This document shows, piece by piece, positions 51,650 to 60,968 of a stretch of 64,000 nucleotides of DNA (the first letter of the stretch is position 1; every line of letters starts with the position of its first letter). The notes beneath the pieces are model-generated. The model saw only the letters and a program-made list of their open reading frames with translations, ran no database searches and had not been told where the DNA came from. The translations under genes and the position numbers were made by a program. The DNA comes from Planctomycetota bacterium (GTDB lineage: Bacteria > Planctomycetota > Planctomycetia > Pirellulales > Pirellulaceae), in NCBI GenBank assembly GCA_024277285.1, contig JAJRVM010000379.1:5628-69627 (forward strand), written 5' to 3'.

Positions 51650-51841
51650 CGCGCTACCCGCCCACCACGCCCGGGATGGAATCCCGGGCCACACATGGTA
51701 CTTTGCCCTAATATGATAGAGTAACACAACCATCGGCAGCGCGGCCCAATACCGAACAATCCTGCACGTTAACCAGGTCTTGTGACAGATTTTAAGAACA
51801 CAATCGCCGTGAACGTTTACCGTAAAATGAGGAGACACAGC

Positions 51842-53266
51842 ATGTTTCAGTCTCTTGTCGTTGCGTTGACCAACCGGCCGTTGACCAAACAGCCGTCGGT
51901 CGGTGCCCGCCGTCATTGGTTCCCGTATCTGCTACAGCGTCAACTAACGACATGGGCCATTGCGGCTATTGCAATACTCGCGCCACAACTACTTTGTGCG
52001 CAGCAGCCTAACGCCACGCCTGACAAACGGCCCAACATCATCTTGATCATGGCCGACGATATTGGTTACGAGTGCTTCGGCTGTTATGGCAGCAAGCAGT
52101 ACCAGACGCCGAACATCGATCGCTTGGCCAGCCGTGGCGTTCGGTTCACACATTGCTATGCGCAACCTCTCTGCACACCAAGCCGTGTCAAGCTGATGAC
52201 CGGCATCTCCAACGTCCGCAACTACTCGGCGTTTTCCATCCTCAATCGCGACCAGCGTACGATTGGTCAGTACTTCAAGGAGGCGGGGTACAAGACCATG
52301 ATCGCCGGCAAGTGGCAGCTATTGGGTGCAGACCATTACCGGCCTCAGTTCCGTGGCAAAGGCACATGGCCTCAGCGAGCAGGGTTCGATGAATCGTGCC
52401 TCTGGCAGGTCGACGAACTCGGATCGCGATACTGGCAACCTCTGCTTTACCTGAACGGGCACAACCAATCGTTCGCCGACGCGTCTCGGTATGGCCCCGA
52501 CATTACCAACCAGTACGTCCTGGACTTCATGGCTCGCCACCACGACCAACCGTTCTTCGTCTACTATCCGATGATCCTGGTCCACAACCCATTCCTGCCA
52601 ACACCCGACAGCGCGTCACGAAAGCAAAAAGGGAAACAACGCAATTTCGAGGACATGGTAGCTTACATGGACAAGATGGTGGGTCGAGTGGTCAAGAAGG
52701 TCGAGGAGCTCGGTATTGCCGACAATACGTTGATCATGTTCTGTGGGGACAACGGCACACACACGAGCATCACATCCACACTCGATGGCGTGAAGATCGT
52801 GGGAGGAAAAGGCAAAACGACGGACGCTGGCACGCGTGTCCCACTGGTCGTGCAATGGCCGAAAGCAGTTGCCGACCCTCGCGTGTCCGACACGCTAGTC
52901 GACTTCTCTGATTTCTTGCCGACCTGCCTGGAAGCGGCCGATATAGCGGTCCCCACCGGCCTGGACGGTCATTCGTTTTTGCCACAACTGCGTGGCGAGC
53001 CGGGACAGGGGCGGCAGTGGATTTACTGCTACTATTGCCCGCGACCGGAAAAAACACCGCCGAAACGTTTTGTGCGCGACCAACGCTGGAAGCTCTATGG
53101 CAACCGGCAATTCTTTGATGTTTTGCACGATCCACTCGAACAACAACCGCTTGACCCGGCAACTCTGTCGGACGAGGCCACGCAAGCGAGACAAAAGCTC
53201 GCGGCGGCTCTCGCGACGATGCCGGCCAAGGGGCAACGCCTGCTCGATTTCGGACCGAGCGATTAG
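51842..53266 (+). CDS. Formylglycine-type sulfatase, secreted
   Basis: 474 residues from the ATG at 51842 (AGGAG eight bases upstream; the frame extends 20 codons further without a ribosome site). The hydrophobic stretch WAIAAIAILAPQLLC is the signal. RPNIILIMADDIGYECFG has the metal-binding Asp pair. LCTPSRVKLMTG holds the C-x-P-S-R signature, whose Cys is converted to formylglycine by a separate enzyme. FCGDNGTHT is the second metal site. The usual GKWHLG is here GKWQLLG, so the active-site His is replaced by Gln. GKGKTTDAGTRVPLVVQWP is the conserved C-terminal segment. It hydrolyses sulfate esters outside the cell, probably of sulfated polysaccharide; the substrate is unknown. Confidence 0.9.
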   Translation: MFQSLVVALTNRPLTKQPSVGARRHWFPYLLQRQLTTWAIAAIAILAPQLLCAQQPNATPDKRPNIILIMADDIGYECFGCYGSKQYQTPNIDRLASRGVRFTHCYAQPLCTPSRVKLMTGISNVRNYSAFSILNRDQRTIGQYFKEAGYKTMIAGKWQLLGADHYRPQFRGKGTWPQRAGFDESCLWQVDELGSRYWQPLLYLNGHNQSFADASRYGPDITNQYVLDFMARHHDQPFFVYYPMILVHNPFLPTPDSASRKQKGKQRNFEDMVAYMDKMVGRVVKKVEELGIADNTLIMFCGDNGTHTSITSTLDGVKIVGGKGKTTDAGTRVPLVVQWPKAVADPRVSDTLVDFSDFLPTCLEAADIAVPTGLDGHSFLPQLRGEPGQGRQWIYCYYCPRPEKTPPKRFVRDQRWKLYGNRQFFDVLHDPLEQQPLDPATLSDEATQARQKLAAALATMPAKGQRLLDFGPSD

Positions 53267-53824
53267 CATCTCTCGCGCCGGACATACTCTCCCCAGGACC
53301 AGCAACCTCGTGGCTGTCACAGGCATGACCGGTCACCATGTCTCACATCATTCGTTGGGAGGTTATCGAGTGAATGCGAGAACGCCATAATAGTCACGTT
53401 CGCGGTAGTTCCGTTCCTGAGAACGTGTGTGCCACTGCATGCGCAAACGAACTTGCGATCCCGATCGATCTGGCACCTCCGAATATCCGTTCACCACAGC
53501 GCCGCTCTGGGCACGCAGTGCGAACCGTGAGCCCGGTCTCAAATGGCAAGCAAACACGAATAACGGATCTGACGCCGCGCAGCTTTCGTACGTTCGACCG
53601 ACGAAAGAAGACGGGCGCGTTGCTGGTAGCTGACCAGTCGTGCGCCCGACCGGGGCAAACCCGGCGGAGCGTCTTTTCATCAGCGTCTATCCGCGTTTAT
53701 TAGCGGTCCCTTCCCAAAAACGCCGAACGCGCCCTCGTTTCCGTGAACGGTTTAGAGCCATATTGCTATCGGTGATCACGACGGTTCTTGTTCCGAGTTG
53801 ATGCACGCCGTGCATGAAAGCGGC
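53267..53824. other. Intergenic region, no credible gene
   Basis: About 560 bp between convergent genes. A CCGTTCACGG element lies on the minus strand at 53741-53750. Open frames here have no recognisable product. Confidence 0.55.
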
Positions 53825-54739
53825 TCACCGGCTCTTCAGCTGCCGCAACAGCGCCTTGAATTGTTGCCGCTGAGCATCGTTTAGAAAAGCAAATGTCTGC
53901 TCGGGTAGTTTCTCCAAGAACCTCGCAAACTCCTTCTGATCGGCGATGACAATCTTGGTCGTGTCAATCTGGTCGATCGACAATTCGCGATGGTCGACCC
54001 GTAACAAGGCCAGGAGCTTCGCAGATTGCTCCTTCGTCAAACCAAGCACGGTTTCCACATCGGACCAAGCAACGTCTTTGCCACTCGACAACACGGTCGT
54101 GATCCGTTGCTCGAACGGCACTCTGGTACTGCCCTTGGGTACGCCAGCCGGTGCTGCATTCGTGCTTGTCAACGCTGCCGACTGCCCTCGATTTGACGGC
54201 GACGTGGACACCGACTGTCGCTGTACCAACGGAGCGTTTTCTGTCTTTGTCCCTGAAAAGAGACTGCCCAACCACCGCCTGCTGGAATTCAACGGCCCGG
54301 TGGGCCACACCACGACCAAGAGCAACGAGAGACAGATAAGAAACACGAACCCAACGCCGAGAATCTGCAAACTGCCGCCCATGCGCAATTTGAACGTGCT
54401 GCGTATCACTTCCCACAACCGAAGCGACTCGTCATTTTCCGGCAGATCACAATCGCGTATTCTCTTCAAGCCGATCTGCGTATGCGCACTTCGCTCATCA
54501 CAGCGCACCAACTGAACGGCGTACCAACACTCCCCCACATTGAGCATCAATTCCTGACCGATCTCCCAAGGAACGCTGGCCGAACAGCGCACGCCAAACC
54601 CCTCGGCCGACTGGTCGAAACAGCAACACGGTACTGCCATCGTTCCATCAGAGAGGACGGCAACCTCGCGATCGTCCGGCACTTCAATTCGAACACATTG
54701 GCGGCGGTTATCACCCGGAGCGAGTTCAGTGATCTCCAT
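53825..54739 (-). CDS. Membrane-anchored PilZ-domain protein (probable c-di-GMP receptor)
   Basis: 304 residues from the ATG at 54739 (AGGG upstream; a start at 54754 would add five residues). The N-terminal PilZ domain has both halves of the c-di-GMP signature: R-x3-R (R13-R17, in RRQCVRIEV) and D-x-S-x2-G (FDQSAEGFGV). It continues to about residue 100 (TQIGLKRIRD). One membrane span follows (LGVGFVFLICLSLLLVVVW, about 131-150), then a low-complexity Ser/Thr/Ala linker (about 165-200) and a helical C-terminal part (VLGLTKEQSAKLLALLRVDH and QRQQFKALLRQLKSR). The C-terminal part is unassigned and presumably periplasmic. If so, the protein may pass cytoplasmic c-di-GMP state to the cell envelope; this is inference. 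It is separated by 230 bp from the exporter operon and read in the same direction. Confidence 0.7.
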   Translation of the reverse strand: MEITELAPGDNRRQCVRIEVPDDREVAVLSDGTMAVPCCCFDQSAEGFGVRCSASVPWEIGQELMLNVGECWYAVQLVRCDERSAHTQIGLKRIRDCDLPENDESLRLWEVIRSTFKLRMGGSLQILGVGFVFLICLSLLLVVVWPTGPLNSSRRWLGSLFSGTKTENAPLVQRQSVSTSPSNRGQSAALTSTNAAPAGVPKGSTRVPFEQRITTVLSSGKDVAWSDVETVLGLTKEQSAKLLALLRVDHRELSIDQIDTTKIVIADQKEFARFLEKLPEQTFAFLNDAQRQQFKALLRQLKSR

Positions 54740-54970
54740 GACTGCGCCCTTCATTCACGTAACAAGAAAACCGTTGGCTTTGCACCTACGCTGAATTCTA
54801 GCTCCGTGGGGCATGGCACTTGCGACCAGCAAACATAAGACGAGGCTGCGACGGGCTCGGAAGCCCGGAAGCACTCGGCTTACAACGATTATGCGGCCCA
54901 AGACGCCAAACCACGTCGCATTCTGTGCCGCAGTTCGCGCCGCTTCAGGTGAAATCGCTCGAGCGCACGA

Positions 54971-55699
54971 TCAATGCGCCGACGCGGGCATTCCATTCTG
55001 CCGAGCCATGATACCATCTTCCATTTCGTAAATCGTATCGAAGATGTCGAGTGAACGTTGGTCGTGTGTCACAACAATGACACCCGCCCCTTGTTCATGT
55101 GCCACTTTGGCAAACAACTCCATGACCTGGCGACCACGGTGGCTGTCGAGCGCCGCAGTTGGTTCGTCGGCCAGAATCACACTCGGCCGATTCGCCAGCG
55201 CCCGGGCAACGGCAACACGCTGCTGTTGGCCGCCCGAGAGCATGGAGGGCAAGTTGTCGGCCCGGTCGCTGACCCCAAGGTAGTCCATCAGTTCAAACGC
55301 GCGTCGGCGCGCGACGCGTGCCGGTTCCCCATTCAGCTCTAACGCTATCCGCACGTTTTCAATGGCGGTGAGAAACGGGATTAGATTCGATTTCTGGAAG
55401 ACGAATCCGATGTGCTGGCGACGGAACGAACGCAAATCAGCATGCGCGGCCGGCCCATCCAAGACCAGTTCACCGCGAATGATCACACGCCCGGAAGTCG
55501 GAGGATTGATCAGCCCCACGGCGGTCAAGAACGTCGACTTGCCCGATCCGCTCGGGCCCAACAGGGCAACGACTTCGCCACGTCGAACCTGCATCACCGC
55601 ATCACGCATGGCAACGACTTCGGTATTGCCACTTCCGTAGATTTTCGTCAACCCATTGGTCTCGATCGCGTAGGGATGGTCTTGCGTTGCCGCAGTCAT
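54971..55699 (-). CDS. ABC exporter ATPase (MacB/LolD/DevA-like)
   Basis: 242 residues. The ATG at 55699 overlaps the stop of the permease gene (ATGA), so translation is probably coupled; earlier in-frame codons fall inside the permease. Walker A is [14 protein letters not shown]-loop region [18 protein letters not shown], signature [14 protein letters not shown], Walker [15 protein letters not shown], and switch histidine VVTHD. It hydrolyses ATP to drive the adjacent permease. This is the third gene of the operon adaptor-permease-ATPase, the DevBCA order. Confidence 0.92.
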   Translation of the reverse strand: MTAATQDHPYAIETNGLTKIYGSGNTEVVAMRDAVMQVRRGEVVALLGPSGSGKSTFLTAVGLINPPTSGRVIIRGELVLDGPAAHADLRSFRRQHIGFVFQKSNLIPFLTAIENVRIALELNGEPARVARRRAFELMDYLGVSDRADNLPSMLSGGQQQRVAVARALANRPSVILADEPTAALDSHRGRQVMELFAKVAHEQGAGVIVVTHDQRSLDIFDTIYEMEDGIMARQNGMPASAH

Positions 55700-56907
55700 G
55701 ATAACGCCTCGTTGGGTGAGACCTTCATCGCTTTCCAAATGCCCAGCAGACTGGAGACAACGGAAATGACAAGTACAATACCGGCTAACTCCACCATATC
55801 CTGCTGCGCAAGGATGACACGTCGTGGGAACATCGGAAATATCCGTTGACCGATCAAGTAGGCAATCACAAAACCGAGTAGGCCCAGGATAAGTGCTTGT
55901 TGCAAGATCAATCCGAGAATGACGCGATTCGGCGCGCCGATCAGCTTAAGCAAGGCAATGGAGTGAATCTTGTCCAACGTCAGGGTATAGAGTATCAAGG
56001 CCATGATGATAGCGGCGATCAGTGTCAGTAATACTCGGAACAACCCGATCTGCCGTCGCACCTTCTCGACCGATCCCTTCAACAACAGCTCACGTTGTCC
56101 GTCACGCGTGTAGACGGTCACATCTCCCCATCCGGAAATGATCTCCGCCACGTGATCCGCGTCCACGCCCGGCGCCAGGGAAATCATGACTGCCGTGATC
56201 TGTGGCCGCGCAATGGACGGTAGTTGGGATGCGGGCTTCACCGCATTCTCCAGCAGCGCTGGCTGTGTCGCGGTCAATTCGCTGAGTTCGCCGCGTGCCT
56301 GTCGGGCCGCTCGCTCCAATCGAACCGCTTCACCCGGCTTATCGAATTGGATCGCAAGAGCGTCCGAAACCGTGAACAATCCAATCCCATCCCCCCCAGA
56401 ACTCATCATATCGGAAGTGATCCCAACAACTTTGTAAGTATCCTTTCCAAGCTTGATATGTTCGCCCAACGCCAGCCCCAGCGATTTGTCGGCAAGCATC
56501 TCGAAATGGCCCTGCGCCAAGGCCCGCCCGGCAATCAGCGAGACCCATTGCCCCTTGTCGACCGGCCAGCTAAGTCCTAGCACGGCGATTCGCAATGGCT
56601 TGCCGTCACGCTCGCGCTGGATCGTATGGTAAACAAACTCGCGCGACTCGCGGACACCCGGCACGGCGTTGGCGCGATACACGAGACTGGGCGGCACCCT
56701 GGAAAGCTCGGCAAAGGGACCACGCGTGTTGCGTTGTACAATCCATAAGTCAGCACCGACCGAGTCGATCAGGAGCGTGGCATCTTCGACGATCCCACGA
56801 TAAATGCCGCCCATTCCCATTACGATCATCAACAGCATGCCGATGCCGAAGGTGGTCAGGGCAAACCGCCCTAGGTTGTGGCGAATGTCCTTGGTTGCCA
56901 GGTTCAT
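55696..56907 (-). CDS. FtsX/MacB-family ABC permease (DevC-like)
   Basis: 403 residues from the ATG at 56907, which overlaps the adaptor gene's stop (ATGA); a longer frame to 57042 lies inside that gene. One N-terminal membrane span (FALTTFGIGMLLMIVMGMG), a periplasmic domain of about 240 residues (LWIVQRNTRGPFAE, VVGITSDMMSSGGDG), and three C-terminal spans typical of FtsX (VLLTLIAAIIMALILYTL, LILQQALILGLLGFVIAYLI, AGIVLVISVVSSLLGIW) ending KVSPNEAL. Family members move envelope lipids, antibiotics or peptides out of the inner membrane. The substrate is unknown. Confidence 0.9.
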   Translation of the reverse strand: MNLATKDIRHNLGRFALTTFGIGMLLMIVMGMGGIYRGIVEDATLLIDSVGADLWIVQRNTRGPFAELSRVPPSLVYRANAVPGVRESREFVYHTIQRERDGKPLRIAVLGLSWPVDKGQWVSLIAGRALAQGHFEMLADKSLGLALGEHIKLGKDTYKVVGITSDMMSSGGDGIGLFTVSDALAIQFDKPGEAVRLERAARQARGELSELTATQPALLENAVKPASQLPSIARPQITAVMISLAPGVDADHVAEIISGWGDVTVYTRDGQRELLLKGSVEKVRRQIGLFRVLLTLIAAIIMALILYTLTLDKIHSIALLKLIGAPNRVILGLILQQALILGLLGFVIAYLIGQRIFPMFPRRVILAQQDMVELAGIVLVISVVSSLLGIWKAMKVSPNEALS

Positions 56908-58079
56908 GACGCGGCCACTCTCCGCCCCTCGGTCAGGCTCTTCTTCGGATTCACCGGAATTACTACCGTGTCGCCAGATTGCACGCCATCGGTAACCTCG
57001 ACCATATCGCGGCTGCGCAGCCCCACGGCGATCGCACGCCAAGCGGCATGACCGTTGTCATCGACGAAAACGCCACGCACACCGTCCCGCATCATGACAA
57101 ACGTCGCCGGCAACAATGTTACATCGCTCTTCTGAGCGGTTTCAATGTATACCTCCGCGCGCTGTCCCACCGCCCAGTTGTGCGGTAGCTTCAGCACGCG
57201 CACGTCGACAATGAACTCGCGCGTCTCGCGGTCCGCTTCTTTCCCCATCCTGACAACGGTCCCCGGATAGGTAGTCGCCGGCTCCGAGCGGAAGACAACG
57301 CGCGCTGTTTGCGAGTCTTCCAATCGCGACATTTCCGTTTCGTCAACCCACGCGCTGATCCAAAGCTCTTCCGTGGAAATCAATGTCAGAATAGCTCCGC
57401 CCGGTACCACAATGTCGCCCGGGTCACGCTGGCGTCGTACGACCAAGCCAGCGAACGGAGCCATCACTTCCGTGTCCTTAAGCCGCGCGCGGTGATACTC
57501 GAGTGTCCTGCCGGCGGCCGCCAACTGCTTCTGCCCTTCAGTGATGCCAGCTTCCGCTCGGGATAAGTCCGCCTGGGCCACTGCCAGCGATTCCGCTGCC
57601 TTGTCCACATCGTCCTGACTAGCAGCATTCTTGGCCACCAGCGTTTGATTGCGATCGTAGCTGATCTTGGCCGCATCAAACACGGCAATGGCGCGCATCT
57701 TATCTGCATCGAGTCGGGCAACAGCGGCGCGAGCTGCCTCGACTTCCGCCTCGGCAATGGCGACTTGCTGAGCAAGTTCGGAGTCGTCCAGCCGCACCAG
57801 CAACGCACCCGCCTCAACTCGATCTCCCTGATCCACCAAGACTCTTTCGATCCGACCCGAAATCTTCGGGCTGATCGTCACCGTTACGCGCGCTTCCAAG
57901 GTACCTGTGCCCATGACGTCCGCGACAATGCCGCCGCGTTCGACCTGGTGAGCAGCGACTGGAATCGGCGCAAAACGAACCCAATAGATAACGGCGGCAA
58001 TCACCGCCACTACGACACCGATCTTCAGCAGAAACCAAATCCACCGCTGCACAGTCTTTCCAATTGTCATGGCCAACAC
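56904..58079 (-). CDS. HlyD/MacA-family periplasmic adaptor
   Basis: 391 residues. A TTG at 58079 with GAGG six bases upstream is the preferred start; ATG 58070 is the alternative. One N-terminal membrane span (FLLKIGVVVAVIAAVIYWV), then a lipoyl half-motif (TISPKISGRIERVLVDQGDRVE), a coiled-coil hairpin of about 90 residues (LAQQVAIAEAEVEAARAAVA), the second lipoyl half (APFAGLVVRRQRDPGDIV) and a beta-barrel domain (AWVDETEMSRL). It links the permease to an outer-membrane route in related systems. No TolC-like protein is nearby. First gene of a three-gene operon; each junction is an ATGA overlap. Confidence 0.9.
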   Translation of the reverse strand: MLAMTIGKTVQRWIWFLLKIGVVVAVIAAVIYWVRFAPIPVAAHQVERGGIVADVMGTGTLEARVTVTISPKISGRIERVLVDQGDRVEAGALLVRLDDSELAQQVAIAEAEVEAARAAVARLDADKMRAIAVFDAAKISYDRNQTLVAKNAASQDDVDKAAESLAVAQADLSRAEAGITEGQKQLAAAGRTLEYHRARLKDTEVMAPFAGLVVRRQRDPGDIVVPGGAILTLISTEELWISAWVDETEMSRLEDSQTARVVFRSEPATTYPGTVVRMGKEADRETREFIVDVRVLKLPHNWAVGQRAEVYIETAQKSDVTLLPATFVMMRDGVRGVFVDDNGHAAWRAIAVGLRSRDMVEVTDGVQSGDTVVIPVNPKKSLTEGRRVAAS

Positions 58080-59133
58080 TTACCTCACGTTGATGGAATC
58101 GGGGACTACAAGTGCGTATTTCAATGGTGGCGTGGCCCCGTGACTCGACCGCTCTGCCGAACGACTCAATACTAACACACACACGATCGACCGGTCAGCG
58201 CTGGCAAACGACCAATTGATCCATGTCAAGTGTGTGACGCCACCAAAGACGTTAGGAACTCACACCCAGCCCACAGGACTGGTGGTAAGCGTGGGCGTCG
58301 CCAGATGGATTTTTTAACGCGGGACCGATCAAGTGAGGACAAACCGACGCCGAGGGGTGCGTGCCCACAAGAGTCTGCCGTGAGTTGCGGATGTTCGGCG
58401 ACGCGGGTCAAGGGTGCCGGGCACACTGCTGATGATCATGGCGGACGGCGACGAACCTGGACATTTGACTGTCGAGCGAACACAGCGGCAGTCGGCAGCG
58501 CCGACCGTTGATCCGACGGCTGAGTGCTGTCATAGCTATATATACTTCGCTCGCAAGACGACACGCCGCAACGTTCGCCCAACGGTGGCAGCCTAACGTC
58601 GAGGACCACGTGACACGTTCCGTCATGGCGCGTCCATTCGCGCGCGTTCCAGCAACAACTCGACTACGGGGGGGGCAAGAGACCACTCGCGACAGCCACA
58701 CCACGTCGACAACGCGACGCACAACACCGCAAATTCCTCCCATTCCACCCAAACATCCACAATAGCCGTGCCACGATGCACACGTCGCGGCGATTTTGCA
58801 TGCGGAATTTGCTCTACCCCGTCCCCACGGCGGTGCCGCAATCGTTACAATCACGTTCACCATCAAGACCGCCCCCCAACCCCCACGTGCATTTGCCACA
58901 AATAGTGTTGGGTGGGGGCATCGAATCGTTAGAGAGAAGTAATGTTTTGGAGACCCGTGGCACGCCGATTTGGACCTGACAGTGTACGATGCGCTCCCCC
59001 CGTGGAGCACACATGTGGTGGGCAATCACCAGGAACTGCCTTGTTTGGCTGCTTTCCCGGTGGGGGTGCGGTAATGCCGCAGCCAAGCTCTCGAACGGAT
59101 AAATCGCCTCAATACGAATGAAAGGGGACAGTA
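58080..59133. other. 1.05-kb divergent intergenic region
   Basis: It lies between the exporter operon and the HU-like gene. Frames of up to 205 codons on the minus strand have unusual composition (many Cys, Arg, His) and no recognisable domain, so no gene is claimed. Confidence 0.5.
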
Positions 59134-59457
59134 ATGAACGACCAGAACACGGCCAAAAAGCCCATGACCAAGACCGAGATCCTTGCCGCGCTGTGCGAGG
59201 CAACGGACTTGAGCAAGCAGCAGGTGGCTGGATTGCTTGACGAACTGGGCAAGCTGATTGGCAAGAATTTGACGGAAGACGGACCTGGCGTTTTCAACAT
59301 CCCCGGCTTGATGAAAATCAAGGTCGTCCGCAAGCCGGCCACCGAGGAACGTGAAGGCATCAACCCGTTCACGAAGGAAACGACAATCTTCAAGGCCAAA
59401 CCGGCCCGCAACGTCGTCAAGATCCTGCCCCTGAAGGGCTTGAAAGACATGGTGTGA
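59134..59457 (+). CDS. HU/IHF-family DNA-binding protein
   Basis: 107 residues. AGGGG six to seven bases upstream. The HU fold is clear: MTKTEILAALCEATDLSKQ (helix 1 and turn), VAGLLDELGKLIGKNLTEDG (helix 2), GVFNIPGLMKIKVVRKPATE (strands), GINPFTKETTIF (the DNA-binding arm tip with its conserved proline) and NVVKILPLKGLKDMV (C-terminal helix). It bends DNA and helps pack the nucleoid. There is a ten-residue N-terminal extension (NDQNTAKKP) relative to the usual 90-residue HU; such short tails are common. A strong terminator follows, so it is a single-gene unit. Confidence 0.93.
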   Translation: MNDQNTAKKPMTKTEILAALCEATDLSKQQVAGLLDELGKLIGKNLTEDGPGVFNIPGLMKIKVVRKPATEEREGINPFTKETTIFKAKPARNVVKILPLKGLKDMV

Positions 59458-59483
59458 AAACCAGCTCTTGAAGAAACACGGAG

Positions 59484-59520
59484 ACAGAGTCGTTCGCACC
59501 GCGAGCGGCTCTGTTTTTTT
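59484..59520 (+). terminator. Intrinsic terminator of the HU-like gene
   Basis: A 14-bp stem (59484-59497 with 59501-59514, two G-U pairs, three-base loop ACC) followed directly by a run of seven T (59514-59520). It lies 27 bases after the stop codon. Confidence 0.9.
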
Positions 59521-59700
59521 GGTAACCGTCCATGGCTTCTCGGGGTTGTTCGTATACCGACGCCAGAGTGCCACCGATTGCCTTTCATCGTTTCCTGGCA
59601 CTTTTCCGGTGGCTGGCATGCCGCGCACAATCCAAGTAATGTTTGACTATCATCATCACACCACTTTCCACGAATGGAACTGAGACCACAAGGAGCACGC

Positions 59701-60864
59701 ATGGGGTTCTTGTCCGGGAGCGCAACGTACGAGTGTTTTCGCATCGAAAGTGCTCAACCACGGCAGTTCGGCGCAAAGCAAATGGAGATCCTCGGTAAGT
59801 TTGCGATCAATCCGAAAGAGAATCTCTCGGCCGAACAAGCGCGCGCTGGCCTGCTTGCCGGTGATCATCTATTCGACCTCGAGTTTGAATTGGAGAAGAA
59901 CATCATTCACGAGGCGATGCACTTCGCGATGCGGATCGACACGAACCAGATCCCAGCGGCGGTGCGCAAGGCGTGGCTGCAGATGGAGTTGGCGGTGTTT
60001 CGAGCCGAGTCGCCGGAGCGCCGCCCCAACAAAGCCGAGCGTCAGGAGGCGAAGGACGCGGTCGAGGCGCGATGTGAGGACGCGGCGCGAAGCGGGCAGT
60101 ATCGCAAAATGCAGCAGTTTCCCATCCTGTGGGATGCAAAATACGCAACACTCTACTTCGGTGGCTCAAGCCCCAACGCCAGCGATGTCTGCAAGGAGCT
60201 CCTCGAAAAAGCCTTCAAACTCGAGTTATCGCGACTCTCGTGCGGCCGCTTGGCCACGGAATGGGCCGCTCAGGCACGGCGCCGTACCGCGTTGGATGAA
60301 GCATCTCCCACTCGGTTCCCTGCCGATGGCGCACCGGCATCGATCCAATGGTGGAACGGTCAATCGGGCAACTTCGATTTCCTTGGCAATGAATTCCTCA
60401 TGTGGCTTTGGTGGCAATGGGAGACCGAATCGGACACCATTCAACTGCCCGATGGATCGGCCGTCGCCGGCATGTTTGCCCGTACGCTCACCGTCGAATG
60501 CCCTTTGGGAGATTCGGGCAAAGGCACGATCACTTCGGAGGCACCCACCAGCCTGCCGGAAGCGATGCAGGCAATCCGAACCGGAAAACTCCCGCGGCGC
60601 GCCGGCCTTACGTTGGTGCGTCACGGCCAACAGTACGATTTGACGTTGCAGGCCGAGTCGTTTGCCGTGAGTGGTGCCAGGATCCGGATCGAGGAAAAAG
60701 TCGAAGGGCGAGACATGGCGGAAGAACGGATTGAGGGATTGCGTGGGCTACAGGAGACTCTTGAGTTGCTGTTCCAGACCTTCTGTGACGTGAGAATCAG
60801 CAAACGTTGGCCGGGCGAACTGACCAAAATTCGCAAATGGCTGAAACCACGACAAGCGAAATAG
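59701..60864 (+). CDS. RdgC-like recombination-associated protein (divergent)
   Basis: 387 residues from the ATG at 59701 (AGGAG seven bases upstream). The N-terminal part opens MGFLSGSATYECFRI; the centre (IPAAVRKAWLQMELAV, KAERQEAKDAVEARCED, FPILWDAKYATLYFGG, SDVCKELLEKAFKLELS) follows the order of the RdgC central region, where a ring-shaped dimer binds double-stranded DNA. In Escherichia coli RdgC limits RecA loading. The C-terminal half (about 210-387) is less like RdgC. It lies downstream of the HU-like gene but is separated from it by a terminator. I judge membership of the RdgC family likely, not certain; the alternative is an uncharacterised DNA-associated protein. Confidence 0.6.
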   Translation: MGFLSGSATYECFRIESAQPRQFGAKQMEILGKFAINPKENLSAEQARAGLLAGDHLFDLEFELEKNIIHEAMHFAMRIDTNQIPAAVRKAWLQMELAVFRAESPERRPNKAERQEAKDAVEARCEDAARSGQYRKMQQFPILWDAKYATLYFGGSSPNASDVCKELLEKAFKLELSRLSCGRLATEWAAQARRRTALDEASPTRFPADGAPASIQWWNGQSGNFDFLGNEFLMWLWWQWETESDTIQLPDGSAVAGMFARTLTVECPLGDSGKGTITSEAPTSLPEAMQAIRTGKLPRRAGLTLVRHGQQYDLTLQAESFAVSGARIRIEEKVEGRDMAEERIEGLRGLQETLELLFQTFCDVRISKRWPGELTKIRKWLKPRQAK

Positions 60865-60968
60865 CGTACCATGGAGCATTCGCGAAGCAGCGTTGCCAGT
60901 AGGGAATCTCCAACGGATCCTTCTTGAGCCGTTTGCAGTAGAGCCACATAGCAGGAGGCGCGGAATCG

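Larger units (their letters stand above)
50681..51841. other. 1.16-kb divergent intergenic region
   Basis: It separates the giant gene from the sulfatase. No credible gene. It contains a short perfect dyad GGGGTGTTACACCCC (51133-51147) about 455 bp upstream of the giant gene, and the reverse-strand copy of the two-block hairpin element (51576-51649). Confidence 0.65.

Noticed and set aside
54971..58079. The exporter operon as the type I secretion system for the giant RTX protein
   Set aside because: Type I RTX exporters use one polypeptide joining membrane and ATPase parts; here they are separate and of FtsX/MacB type. The operon is also separated from the giant gene by a sulfatase and a PilZ gene. 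A link cannot be excluded but nothing supports it.
58408..59025. Minus-strand 205-codon frame as a gene
   Set aside because: Cys/Arg/His-rich with no domain, no ribosome site and frequent overlapping frames; typical of a chance frame in GC-rich DNA.
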